Shown: piece by piece, positions 32,663-39,517 of the stretch
Layout: every line of letters starts with the position of its first letter
Position numbering within the stretch: the first letter of the stretch is position 1
Position numbers and translations under genes: made by a program
From: Variovorax gracilis
GTDB lineage: Bacteria; Pseudomonadota; Gammaproteobacteria; Burkholderiales; Burkholderiaceae_C
Assembly (NCBI RefSeq): GCF_030317115.1
Contig: NZ_JASZYF010000012.1
Span: 1-64,000, forward strand
Direction of reading: 5' to 3'
Length of the DNA: 64,000 nt
Notes under the pieces: model-generated
Databases searched by the model: none
Told to the model about the DNA's origin: nothing
The model's input: only the letters and a program-made list of their open reading frames with translations

Positions 32663-33415
32663 TTAGAGATCGAACAGCAGGACCTCGGCGTCGGCCGAGG
32701 CGGCGATGAGCGCGAGGTGTTCGCGGTGCGTGAAGCGCAGGCCATCGCCCGCGCGCAGCAGCAATCCAGGGTCGACCTGGACTTCGCCGGACACGACGTG
32801 CAGGTAGCCCAGCCGATGCTGTGCCAGCTGGTAGTCGAGTTCGCCGTCGATGGCGGGGCGGCTGGCGAAGATCACGGCGTTCTGCTGGACCGTTGCCGAT
32901 CCTTCCCGCCCGTCTGGCGAGGCGATGGGGCACCAGCGTCCCAGCGTGTCTTCTTCGTCCACACGCGTGAGGGCGCAGCCGGGATTCACGCCGCGCGTGC
33001 GCGGGTACAACCAGATCTGCAGATGTCGCTCGGGCTCGGTTCGCGACGCGTTCATCTCGCTGTGCTCGATGCCGGTGCCTGCACTCATGCGCAGGATCTC
33101 GCCTCGCCCGAACTCGAAGTCATTGCCGAGGCTGTCGGTGTGATGGATGCGGCCCTGGAGCGGATAGGTCAGCGTCTCGATGTCGCGATGCCCATGGCGC
33201 GCGAAGCCGCCGCCCGGCGCGACCCAATCCTCGTTGAGTGCGCGCAGCGACCCCCAGTGCACGTGGTTGGGATCCTGATAGTCGGCAAAGGAGAAACTGA
33301 AGCGGGCTTGCAGCCATTCGTTCTCCATCGCGCCGCGCAGATGCGCGCGGCGCACCTGCTGTTCCGCGAGGATTCGCTGTGTCGAAGGCGCTGCTTTCTG
33401 CACGGGTCTATACAA
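32663..33415 (-). CDS. Pirin-family bicupin protein
   Basis: About 250 residues of a pirin/YhaK-like protein. The metal-site residues are visible in the N-terminal cupin: FARHGHRDIETLTYPLQG (two His), IHHTDSLGN (His) and GTGIEHSEMN (His/Glu), with FSFADYQDPNHV before them. The start is uncertain: TTG 33415, GTG 33403 and ATG 33328 are all in frame. TTG 33415 overlaps the likely promoter region, so a later start may be right. It heads the minus-strand lower-pathway operon, 43 bases before picC. Some pirins have quercetinase activity; no pirin is part of the described picolinate pathway, so its role here is open. Confidence 0.82.
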   Translation of the reverse strand: MYRPVQKAAPSTQRILAEQQVRRAHLRGAMENEWLQARFSFSFADYQDPNHVHWGSLRALNEDWVAPGGGFARHGHRDIETLTYPLQGRIHHTDSLGNDFEFGRGEILRMSAGTGIEHSEMNASRTEPERHLQIWLYPRTRGVNPGCALTRVDEEDTLGRWCPIASPDGREGSATVQQNAVIFASRPAIDGELDYQLAQHRLGYLHVVSGEVQVDPGLLLRAGDGLRFTHREHLALIAASADAEVLLFDL

Positions 33416-33418
33416 TCT

Positions 33419-33430
33419 TCAGTGTGCTAA
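33419..33430. promoter_or_regulatory. Putative PicR operator between the lower pic operon and picR
   Basis: TCAG-TGTG-CTAA, preceded by a T, lies in the 30-base gap between the divergent pirin/picC operon and the MarR gene. It is a slightly degenerate copy of the two perfect TCAG-N4-CTGA palindromes at 37465-37476 and 37713-37724. The position suggests that the regulator controls both itself and the lower pathway. Confidence 0.6.
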
Positions 33431-33445
33431 CAAACGGGACGAGAT

Positions 33446-33979
33446 GTGGCATCCAGGAAGCGTGAATCAGCCCCAGAGCCTGCTGCGCCGAACGCGGCGA
33501 TCGGCATGACGACGGTCGATCCGGCAAAGGAATTGCTCTTCGCCCGTCCCGGCTTTCTGGTGCGGCGCCTGCACCAGATCCACGTGGCCATGTTCTTCGA
33601 GGAGTGCCAATCGCAGAACGTGACGCCCGTGCAGTACGCGATCCTGACGGCGCTGTCGGTGATTCCCGACCTCGACCAGACTTCGCTGGGCCAGGAGGTC
33701 GGGCTCGACCGCACGACCACCGCCGACGTCGTCAAGCGGCTCGAGGATCGCGGCCTGGTCGTGCGCCGGCCGAACCCGGCCGACAAGCGGCTGCGTCACG
33801 TGCGCCTGACGCCCGCAGGCGAGACCGTCGTCGAATCCTTGCGCGGCGACATGGCGAGGGCGCAGGAGCGCCTGCTGGCGCCCTTGCGCCCGGCCGAGCG
33901 CACCATGCTCATGGACCTGATGCGCATCCTGGTCGAGGCGAACAACCAGTACAGCCGCACCGTGCTGCGGGCGATCTGA
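33446..33979 (+). CDS. picR: MarR-family transcriptional regulator (PicR-like)
   Basis: A 177-residue winged-helix regulator; the start is GTG 33446, or ATG 33506 for a shorter form. The MarR core is clear: helices RRLHQIHVAMFFEECQSQNVTPVQYAILTAL, the recognition region DQTSLGQEVGLDRTTTADVVKRLEDRGLVVRRPNPADKR and the wing RLRHVRLTPAGE. It is divergent from the lower-pathway operon and convergent with the picB operon, and a candidate operator lies 16 bases upstream. The picolinate cluster of A. faecalis is governed by a MarR repressor, PicR, released by a pathway intermediate. The same role is inferred here. Confidence 0.85.
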   Translation: MASRKRESAPEPAAPNAAIGMTTVDPAKELLFARPGFLVRRLHQIHVAMFFEECQSQNVTPVQYAILTALSVIPDLDQTSLGQEVGLDRTTTADVVKRLEDRGLVVRRPNPADKRLRHVRLTPAGETVVESLRGDMARAQERLLAPLRPAERTMLMDLMRILVEANNQYSRTVLRAI

Positions 33980-33990
33980 GGCCTCGGGCT

Positions 33991-34515
33991 TCACAGGGGG
34001 TACACCACGTCGTTGGCGATGATGGTGGAGTCGTAGATGGCCTGCCGCTCCTTGAGGAGCAGGCGGCCGTCGACCTGCACGAAGGTGTCGTAGTAGCTGC
34101 CGGCCATGTGGACCGTGCTCGGGCCTTCGACCAGGGTCTGCAGCAGCACGAAGTTGGCCTGGGCCTGGATCTCGCCCGCCTCGGACTCCGCCGTCACACG
34201 CGTGTTCGTCACCAGGTGCAGGTTGTAGCGCGGCGCGAACATCTGCGTCCTGGCGATGGCCACGGCGCGGTCATGCATCATGTTGCGGCCGTGCGCATAC
34301 ACCAGGCCGACGGGCATCCGAAGTTCCGCGTTCTCGCGGGCGGTGACGCGGTAGATGCCGTCCTCGGTGAAGAACTCCGGCCAGTCCTCGACGCTGCCGG
34401 TGTCGAGCACGGCGCAGTAGTCGGCGTTGAACTCCTCCACCGCGAGACGCAGCTCGCGCGCGCGCGCTCCTGCGATGGTGCGTTCGCGGAACAGCGATTG
34501 AGTGAATGCTTTCAT
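33991..34515 (-). CDS. Ring-hydroxylating oxygenase small (beta) subunit, PicB component
   Basis: A 174-residue protein with the cone-shaped NTF2-like fold of aromatic-ring-hydroxylating oxygenase beta subunits: LRLAVEEFNADYCAVLDTGSVEDWPEFFTEDGIYRVTARENAEL at the N-terminus, RTQMFAPRYNLHLVTNTRV, and FVQVDGRLLLKERQAIYDSTII at the C-terminus. It is structural and partners the alpha subunit encoded 5 bases upstream. The four genes 37426 to 33991 form one minus-strand operon. With them it would make the four-component 6-hydroxypicolinate 3-monooxygenase. Confidence 0.9.
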   Translation of the reverse strand: MKAFTQSLFRERTIAGARARELRLAVEEFNADYCAVLDTGSVEDWPEFFTEDGIYRVTARENAELRMPVGLVYAHGRNMMHDRAVAIARTQMFAPRYNLHLVTNTRVTAESEAGEIQAQANFVLLQTLVEGPSTVHMAGSYYDTFVQVDGRLLLKERQAIYDSTIIANDVVYPL

Positions 34516-34520
34516 GGCGC

Positions 34521-35810
34521 TCAGAACCCCATCACTTCGCGGTAGTAGCTGTACATGGCCCGGATGGCGCTCTCCGAGATCAGCGAGTTGGCCGTGCCGA
34601 CGTTGCCGGCATCGAGCTTGAGCACGTTGGTGTCGGTGCTGGAGCGGCGCACGCCCTCCTGCACGAACTTCATGGCTTCGTTGTCCTCCAGGCCCAGGAA
34701 GCCGGAGGGGCCCATCAGGTTGCCCTGGCGCAGGCGGTGCTGCGTCATCTCCTCGGTGTCGTCTTCATAGCCGAACATGGTCCAAAGCATCAACATGCTG
34801 TTGGGACCGTTGGGAACGATCTGCCGCACGCCCAGGGTGTTCATTTCGCGCTGGACGATCAGGTTGGGCCAGATGGTCTGCATGGTGACCGACCAGGGCG
34901 AGTCGAACTCCTTGACGAACTCCAGGAAGCGGTCGTCGCGCAAGCGCATGCCTTCATGGAAGGAGCGCATCTCCTTCTTGTTCTCGTCGCTCACGGCGGC
35001 GTACTTGTCTTCCTTCTTGGCAGACGCCATGGTGCCGTGGCGACCATGCACCGGGTCGGCGATCATGGCGGCGTCGTTGCCGGCGACCAGCAGGCCGAAC
35101 ACCACCAGGAACGAATGCAGCAGCGTCGCGTGGTAGGGGTCCTTCAGGTTCTCGTGGTACATCTTCCAGTTGCAGGGCAACTCGTTCTTGTAGTAGCCGA
35201 GCACCTTCAGGCCCTTGCCCGGGAACACCACGTCGAAATCCTTCAGGATCTCCGGGGTCATGTAGTCCTCGAGGGACTCCATCTCCGGGCTGTAGGACGC
35301 GAAGACCACGCCGTGGCGAGTCGCCACGTGCAGCTTGCGCAGGCCGTGATCCTCGTTGCGGAAGTCCTTGGGCATGCCGCCCTGGCGGTTGACCCCGCGC
35401 TTGAACGGGACGCCCTGGAGATTGCCCTTGAGGTCGTATGACCACTGGTGGTAGGGGCAGACGAACTCGGTGGCGTTGCCCTGGCTGTGCCGGCAGAACT
35501 CGGCACCCCGATGGGCGCAACGATTCTCGAACACGTTGACGGACCCGTCCTGCGCCCGCGAGACGACCACGGGCGTCGCGCCGACATAGGAGCGCTTGAA
35601 GTCGCCGGTGTTGGGGATCTCGGCCTCGAGCGCGACGTAGTTCCACGATCGGCCCCGGAAGATCCTGTCCATCTCCCGGTCGTACACGGCTTCGCTCGTG
35701 TAGATCCAGTCCGGAATGAAATGCAGGGCGTCCGCGGGCCATTGGCAGTTCGCCAGCTCGGCATCCTTGGCTCGGGGTGTGCGGTCGATGATCGCGTGGG
35801 TGCTGTACAT
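34521..35810 (-). CDS. Rieske oxygenase large (alpha) subunit, 6-hydroxypicolinate 3-monooxygenase (PicB component)
   Basis: A 429-residue Rieske non-heme iron oxygenase alpha subunit. ATG 35810 is used; the longer frame is antisense to the reductase gene. The Rieske [2Fe-2S] site is Cys98-x-His100 (NRCAHRGAEF) and Cys118-x2-His121 (VCPYHQWSYD). The mononuclear iron ligands lie in NWKMYHENLKDPYHATLLHSF (two His) with a late Asp. Together with the beta subunit, reductase and ferredoxin it hydroxylates an aromatic ring. The location between picR and picA-like genes indicates 3-hydroxylation of 6-hydroxypicolinate, by analogy with PicB of A. faecalis. General anthranilate-type specificity cannot be excluded from sequence alone. 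Confidence 0.9.
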   Translation of the reverse strand: MYSTHAIIDRTPRAKDAELANCQWPADALHFIPDWIYTSEAVYDREMDRIFRGRSWNYVALEAEIPNTGDFKRSYVGATPVVVSRAQDGSVNVFENRCAHRGAEFCRHSQGNATEFVCPYHQWSYDLKGNLQGVPFKRGVNRQGGMPKDFRNEDHGLRKLHVATRHGVVFASYSPEMESLEDYMTPEILKDFDVVFPGKGLKVLGYYKNELPCNWKMYHENLKDPYHATLLHSFLVVFGLLVAGNDAAMIADPVHGRHGTMASAKKEDKYAAVSDENKKEMRSFHEGMRLRDDRFLEFVKEFDSPWSVTMQTIWPNLIVQREMNTLGVRQIVPNGPNSMLMLWTMFGYEDDTEEMTQHRLRQGNLMGPSGFLGLEDNEAMKFVQEGVRRSSTDTNVLKLDAGNVGTANSLISESAIRAMYSYYREVMGF

Positions 35811-35821
35811 GGGGGCTCCGG

Positions 35822-37105
35822 TCAACTGAGGGCGAGGGTGGCCGCGGCGGCCTGTGCGTCGCGCACGGCTTGCCGCAGGGGAATCGAAGGATCGGTGAGC
35901 GCGGCCGGGTCGCAGGGCGTGCCCTGGTCGACCAGGCTGCGCAGCGGCCGCACGTCGGCGCCGGCATTGACGGCGATGACATGCCGCACGCGTGCCTCGC
36001 CATCCGCTCCGATCAGGACGAACCGGGGTGCCGGAACGTCGGCCCGGACTTCCCCGCGCACGTGATAGCGAAGGCCGGCGCGCGGCAGGCCGACCATCTG
36101 GATGTTGCAGTCGAACTGGTCCGTCCAGAACCAGGGAGTCGCGGCGGCCTCGGTCGGCACGCCGAGCATGGCGGCGGCGGCGATGCGTGCCTGTTCGTTG
36201 GCGTTCTGCCAGGATTCCAGGCGGAGTTCTTCGCCCAGGAGCGGCTGGTGTTGGCTCGTGCAGTCGCCGGCGGCAAAGACATGGGTGGCGCTGGTTCGGC
36301 ATTGCGCGTCGATGCGGATGCCGCCCGTCTGCGGATGCAGCGCCAGCCCGCTCGACGCGGCCAGCCCGACCGCGGGGCTTTGGCCGATGGCGACCAGCAG
36401 CTGCGAGGCCTGGTGGCGACGGCCGTCGCCGAGTGTCAGTGCGATGTGCCCGGCGGCAGGCTCGATGGCCGTGCAGTTCGTTCCGAGGCGCAGGTCGACG
36501 CCGGCATGTTCGGCCCGTTCGGCCAGCCAATGGGAAAACGCCTCGGGCACGGCACGCGCCAGTACCCGTGGCGACGCCTCGATCACCGTGACTTCCAGCC
36601 CCAGCGCGCGCGCGGTGGACGCGACTTCCAGCCCCAGGAAGCCGGCGCCGAGCACGGTCAGGTTCGTCTCGCTTTGCAGTGCGCCGCGCAGTGCCTGCGC
36701 GTCGGCCAAGGTCCGGATGTAGTGCACACGCGGCGTTCCGGGTGGCAGGGCGGGCAGGGCGCGCGCGCTGCCACCGGTCGCGATCAACGCCTGGCTGAAC
36801 GCAATGCGCTCGCCACTGCTGCAGTGGGCGACGGCATGGGCGGTGTCCAGCGAAGCGACCTGCACGCCGACCCGCAACTCGATGCCCTTCTCCGCGTAGA
36901 AGCCCGCGGCATGAATGCCGACCTGGCCATCCTTGGCGGCGTCGGTCAGCACGGCCTTGGACAGAGGCGGTCGTTCATAGGGCAGGTGAGGTTCATCGCC
37001 GACGACCACGATGCGGCCCTCATGGCCGAGGGCACGCAGCGTGGCCGCCGCGGTCGCCCCGGCCTGTCCGGCGCCGATGATGAGGATGGGAAGAGCGTTC
37101 GTCAT
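35822..37105 (-). CDS. NAD(P)H:ferredoxin reductase of the Rieske oxygenase (PicB component)
   Basis: A 427-residue FAD/NAD oxidoreductase of the BphA4/AlkT type. The first FAD motif is ILIIGAGQAGATAAATLRALG, followed by PYERPPLSKAVL. The NAD-binding motif LTVLGAGFLGLEVASTARALG is near residue 150. The second FAD motif is HVFAAGDCTSQH. The C-terminal domain has WFWTDQFDCNIQMVGLP. It transfers electrons from NADH to the Rieske ferredoxin encoded just upstream (15 bases gap). It belongs to the four-gene picB-like operon. Confidence 0.92.
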   Translation of the reverse strand: MTNALPILIIGAGQAGATAAATLRALGHEGRIVVVGDEPHLPYERPPLSKAVLTDAAKDGQVGIHAAGFYAEKGIELRVGVQVASLDTAHAVAHCSSGERIAFSQALIATGGSARALPALPPGTPRVHYIRTLADAQALRGALQSETNLTVLGAGFLGLEVASTARALGLEVTVIEASPRVLARAVPEAFSHWLAERAEHAGVDLRLGTNCTAIEPAAGHIALTLGDGRRHQASQLLVAIGQSPAVGLAASSGLALHPQTGGIRIDAQCRTSATHVFAAGDCTSQHQPLLGEELRLESWQNANEQARIAAAAMLGVPTEAAATPWFWTDQFDCNIQMVGLPRAGLRYHVRGEVRADVPAPRFVLIGADGEARVRHVIAVNAGADVRPLRSLVDQGTPCDPAALTDPSIPLRQAVRDAQAAAATLALS

Positions 37106-37120
37106 GGGGCGAGCGCGCTC

Positions 37121-37426
37121 TCAGGCATCGACGAGGACGTCCTCGCCCTCGACGCGAACGGGATAGACGCGGATGGCCTGGGTAGCGGGTGCGCACCGGG
37201 CCTGGCCCGTGCGCAGGTCGAACTGCGCCTGATGCAGGGGGCACTCGACGCAGCCGTCCTCCACATAGCCGTCGGACAGCAGGGCGTACTGGTGCGTGCA
37301 GACGTTGTCCGTCACGTGGAATTCACCCCCGCTTCGAAACAGGGCCAGCTGGGCCTCGCCGACGTTGATCGGCATCACTTCGTCTTCTTGCAACTGGCTG
37401 GTGGCGGCGATCCTGATCCATGTCAT
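37121..37426 (-). CDS. Rieske-type ferredoxin (PicB component)
   Basis: A 101-residue Rieske [2Fe-2S] ferredoxin. Its start at 37426 follows a good AAAGGAGCC Shine-Dalgarno; the frame upstream is non-coding. The cluster ligands are in DNVCTHQYALLSDG (Cys-x-His) and VECPLHQAQFDLRTGQ (Cys-x2-His), the spacing of Rieske ferredoxins such as BphA3. It carries electrons from the reductase to the oxygenase alpha subunit. It is the first gene of the minus-strand picB-like operon, directly downstream of the operator at 37465-37476. Confidence 0.92.
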   Translation of the reverse strand: MTWIRIAATSQLQEDEVMPINVGEAQLALFRSGGEFHVTDNVCTHQYALLSDGYVEDGCVECPLHQAQFDLRTGQARCAPATQAIRVYPVRVEGEDVLVDA

Positions 37427-37460
37427 GGCCTGGCTCCTTTGAAACGTACACTGACTCGAT

Positions 37461-37496
37461 ATGTTCAGTGTACTGAATATAAATCGAGCGTGGCAA
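37461..37496 (-). promoter_or_regulatory. picB-operon promoter with overlapping PicR-type operator
   Basis: On the minus strand TTGCCA (37491-37496) and TACACT (37467-37472) form a -35/-10 pair with an 18-base spacer, about 40 bases before the ferredoxin start. The -10 box lies inside the perfect palindrome TTCAGT-GT-ACTGAA (37464-37477), which contains TCAG-N4-CTGA. Binding there would block polymerase, as expected for a MarR repressor. The palindrome extends to 37461-37480 with one mismatch per arm. Confidence 0.7.
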
Positions 37497-37693
37497 GCAT
37501 TTTTTGTGAGCGCTTCGATCACCATCAAAAAGAAGATGTCGCCTTGATGGGAAATCACGGGTCAGGCGTGAAATCAGGGAAATCACCAATGAAGACGTTG
37601 CACTTCATTCGTGCGCGAGCGCACAGGATGCGCTCATGCAAGGGGCGTCGAAGGGCGATCCTGGTGCGTTGAGCGACTTCCGTGAAAATGTCG
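37497..37693. other. Intergenic DNA between the divergent picB and TRAP promoters
   Basis: I see no gene here. The stretch has lower GC than the flanking genes (AATAAATCG-like and AAAAAGAAG runs), as expected for a bidirectional control region. Apart from the two operators at its ends, no further repeat of the TCAG-N4-CT type is visible. Confidence 0.5.
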
Positions 37694-37724
37694 TTGACAC
37701 TGCATATTTAGCTCAGCATACTGA
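37694..37724 (+). promoter_or_regulatory. TRAP/picA-operon promoter with overlapping PicR-type operator
   Basis: TTGACA (37694-37699) and CATACT (37717-37722) are separated by 17 bases, a good -35 with a moderate -10. The -10 box lies inside TCAG-CATA-CTGA (37713-37724), in the same register as in the picB promoter. Transcription would start near 37730, leaving a ~70-base leader before the dctP start at 37803. This also argues against ATG 37731 as the translation start. Confidence 0.7.
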
Positions 37725-37802
37725 CGACTTATGGGCGCTTCGATCCGTTTCGAGCGACCCATGACCCCTCCCGATTGGCCCTCACCTCACCAGGATCGAT
37801 TC

Positions 37803-38900
37803 ATGCAACGACGTCGCTTTTTCCAGAAGACGGGGGCCGCAGCCGGCCTCGCGTCGCTCGCCATTCCTGCCTTGGCCCAGACCGCACCCGCCGTGAAGTG
37901 GCGCATGTCGACCAGCTGGCCCAAGAGCCTGGACACGATGTATGGCTCGGCGGAGCACCTGTGCAAGCGCGTCGCCGAACTCACCGACGGCAAGTTCACC
38001 ATCCAGTGTTTTGCCGGTGGCGAGATCGTGCCGCCGCCACAGAACATGGAAGCCGTCAGCAACGGAACCATCGAGGTCAACCATGTGCTGGCCTCCGCCT
38101 TCGTCGGCAAGAACACGGCGGTGGCCTTCGACACGGGACTGCCCTTTGGCCTGAACGCCCGCCAGCACAACGCGTGGATGCAGTTCGGCGGCGGCATGGC
38201 GTCGCTGCGCGAGATGTACAAGAAGATGGGCATCACCAACTTCGTCTGCGGCAACGTCGGTGTGCAGATGGGGGGCTGGTACCGCAAGCCCATCAAGAGC
38301 GTTGCCGATCTCAACGGATTGAAGATGCGCATCGGCGGCATCGGCGGCATGGTGATGTCCAAGCTCGGCGCCGTGCCCCAGCAGATTCCGGCGGCGGACA
38401 TCTATCCGTCGCTCGAGAAGGGCACCATCGACGCGGCCGAGTGGATCGGCCCCTACGATGACGCGAAGCTGGGCCTGAACAAGGTTGCGCCGTACTACTA
38501 CTCGCCGGGTTGGTGGGAGGGCAGCGCCTCGATCACCGCGATGGTCAACGCCAAGGCCTGGGATGCCTTGCCTGCGCAATACAAGGCCGCCTTCGAATGC
38601 GCCTGCAACGAGCAGACGATGAAGATGGTCGCCGACTACGACAACCGCAATCCCGAAGCCATCAAGAAGCTGGTAGGCCAAGGGGCGAAGCTGTCCTATT
38701 TCCCCAAGCCGGTGATGGACGCCGCGTTCAAGGCGTCGAACGACCTGATGAACGAACTGGCCGAAGCGAATCCCGACTTCAAGGCGATGCTGCCGGGCTG
38801 GCTCAAGTACCGCCGCGACCAGGCCAGCTGGTTCCGCGTGGCCGAGGCCGAACTGGACAACTACACCTTCGCCAACGTCACCGGAAGCGCCAGCAAGTAG
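37803..38900 (+). CDS. dctP: TRAP transporter solute-binding protein (DctP family)
   Basis: A 365-residue periplasmic binding protein. The start ATG 37803 gives a twin-arginine-like signal QRRRFFQKTGAAAGLASLAIPALAQ; ATG 37731 is also in frame but would lie at the predicted transcription start. Family features are VKWRMSTSWPKSLDTMYGSAEHLCKRVAELTDGKFTI, the GLKMRIGGIGGMV arginine segment that binds a carboxylate, and GTIDAAEWIGPYDD. The sequence is of the 2-oxo acid (TakP)-like DctP branch. Encoded with DctQ and DctM and controlled by the pic-type operator, it probably binds picolinate or a related pyridine carboxylate. Confidence 0.92.
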   Translation: MQRRRFFQKTGAAAGLASLAIPALAQTAPAVKWRMSTSWPKSLDTMYGSAEHLCKRVAELTDGKFTIQCFAGGEIVPPPQNMEAVSNGTIEVNHVLASAFVGKNTAVAFDTGLPFGLNARQHNAWMQFGGGMASLREMYKKMGITNFVCGNVGVQMGGWYRKPIKSVADLNGLKMRIGGIGGMVMSKLGAVPQQIPAADIYPSLEKGTIDAAEWIGPYDDAKLGLNKVAPYYYSPGWWEGSASITAMVNAKAWDALPAQYKAAFECACNEQTMKMVADYDNRNPEAIKKLVGQGAKLSYFPKPVMDAAFKASNDLMNELAEANPDFKAMLPGWLKYRRDQASWFRVAEAELDNYTFANVTGSASK

Positions 38901-38956
38901 ATGGTCGATGGCAAGGGCGCCCCGAGAGGCGCCCTGCAGAGAACGATAGGCCCCCC

Positions 38957-39517
38957 ATGAAACACCTCCCACCGGTCCACGGCGCCCTGCCAGCCTGGGT
39001 GCGCGGCATCGATCGCCTGACCGATCTCGCGGGCGCGATAGCCCAATGGGCGCTTCTGCTCGCCTGCGTCATCAGCGGCGGCAACGCCATGGTGCGCTAC
39101 GTCATCGGCACGAGTTCGAACGGCTGGCTGGAGATCCAGTGGTATCTCTTCGGCGCCGGCGTGATGCTGGGTGCCGCGCAGGTGCTGCGGCTCAACGAGC
39201 ACGTGCGCGTGGATCTCTTCTATGGCCGCTGGAAGGCGCGCGCTCAGGTGCTGCTGGACCTGTTTGGCCTGGTGGTCTTCCTGCTGCCCATCATGGCCCT
39301 GCTGACCTGGCTGTCGTGGCCGCTGTTGGTCGACATGATCAGCTCCGGCGAGACGTCCCCCAATGCCGGCGGCCTCATTCGCTGGCCCGCGATGGTGCTG
39401 CTGCCGCTGGGCTTCGGCCTGCTCGTGCTGCAGGCCTTCAGCGAGATCGCCAAGCGCGTCCTGTGGCTGCAGGACCGGTACGAAATGAACACCCACTACG
39501 AAAAGCCCCTGCAATGA
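38957..39517 (+). CDS. dctQ: TRAP transporter small membrane subunit (DctQ)
   Basis: A 186-residue protein with four membrane helices: AGAIAQWALLLACVISGGNAMV, LEIQWYLFGAGVMLGAAQVL, VLLDLFGLVVFLLPIMALLTWL, and MVLLPLGFGLLVLQAFSEI. The conserved NEHVRVDLFY loop is diagnostic of DctQ. ATG 38957 is used; the longer frame from 38510 is a shadow of dctP. The stop overlaps the dctM start as ATGA. It forms the membrane complex with DctM. Confidence 0.93.
   Translation: MKHLPPVHGALPAWVRGIDRLTDLAGAIAQWALLLACVISGGNAMVRYVIGTSSNGWLEIQWYLFGAGVMLGAAQVLRLNEHVRVDLFYGRWKARAQVLLDLFGLVVFLLPIMALLTWLSWPLLVDMISSGETSPNAGGLIRWPAMVLLPLGFGLLVLQAFSEIAKRVLWLQDRYEMNTHYEKPLQ

Noticed and set aside
30835-32709. A 624-residue plus-strand frame
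   Set aside because: It is antisense to nicE and the picC-like gene, which are recognised with high confidence.
34521-36530. The Rieske alpha subunit as a 669-residue protein
   Set aside because: The extra N-terminal part overlaps the reductase gene; the family start is at 35810.
37731-37802. ATG 37731 as the dctP start
   Set aside because: It coincides with the predicted transcription start; the signal peptide begins properly at 37803.
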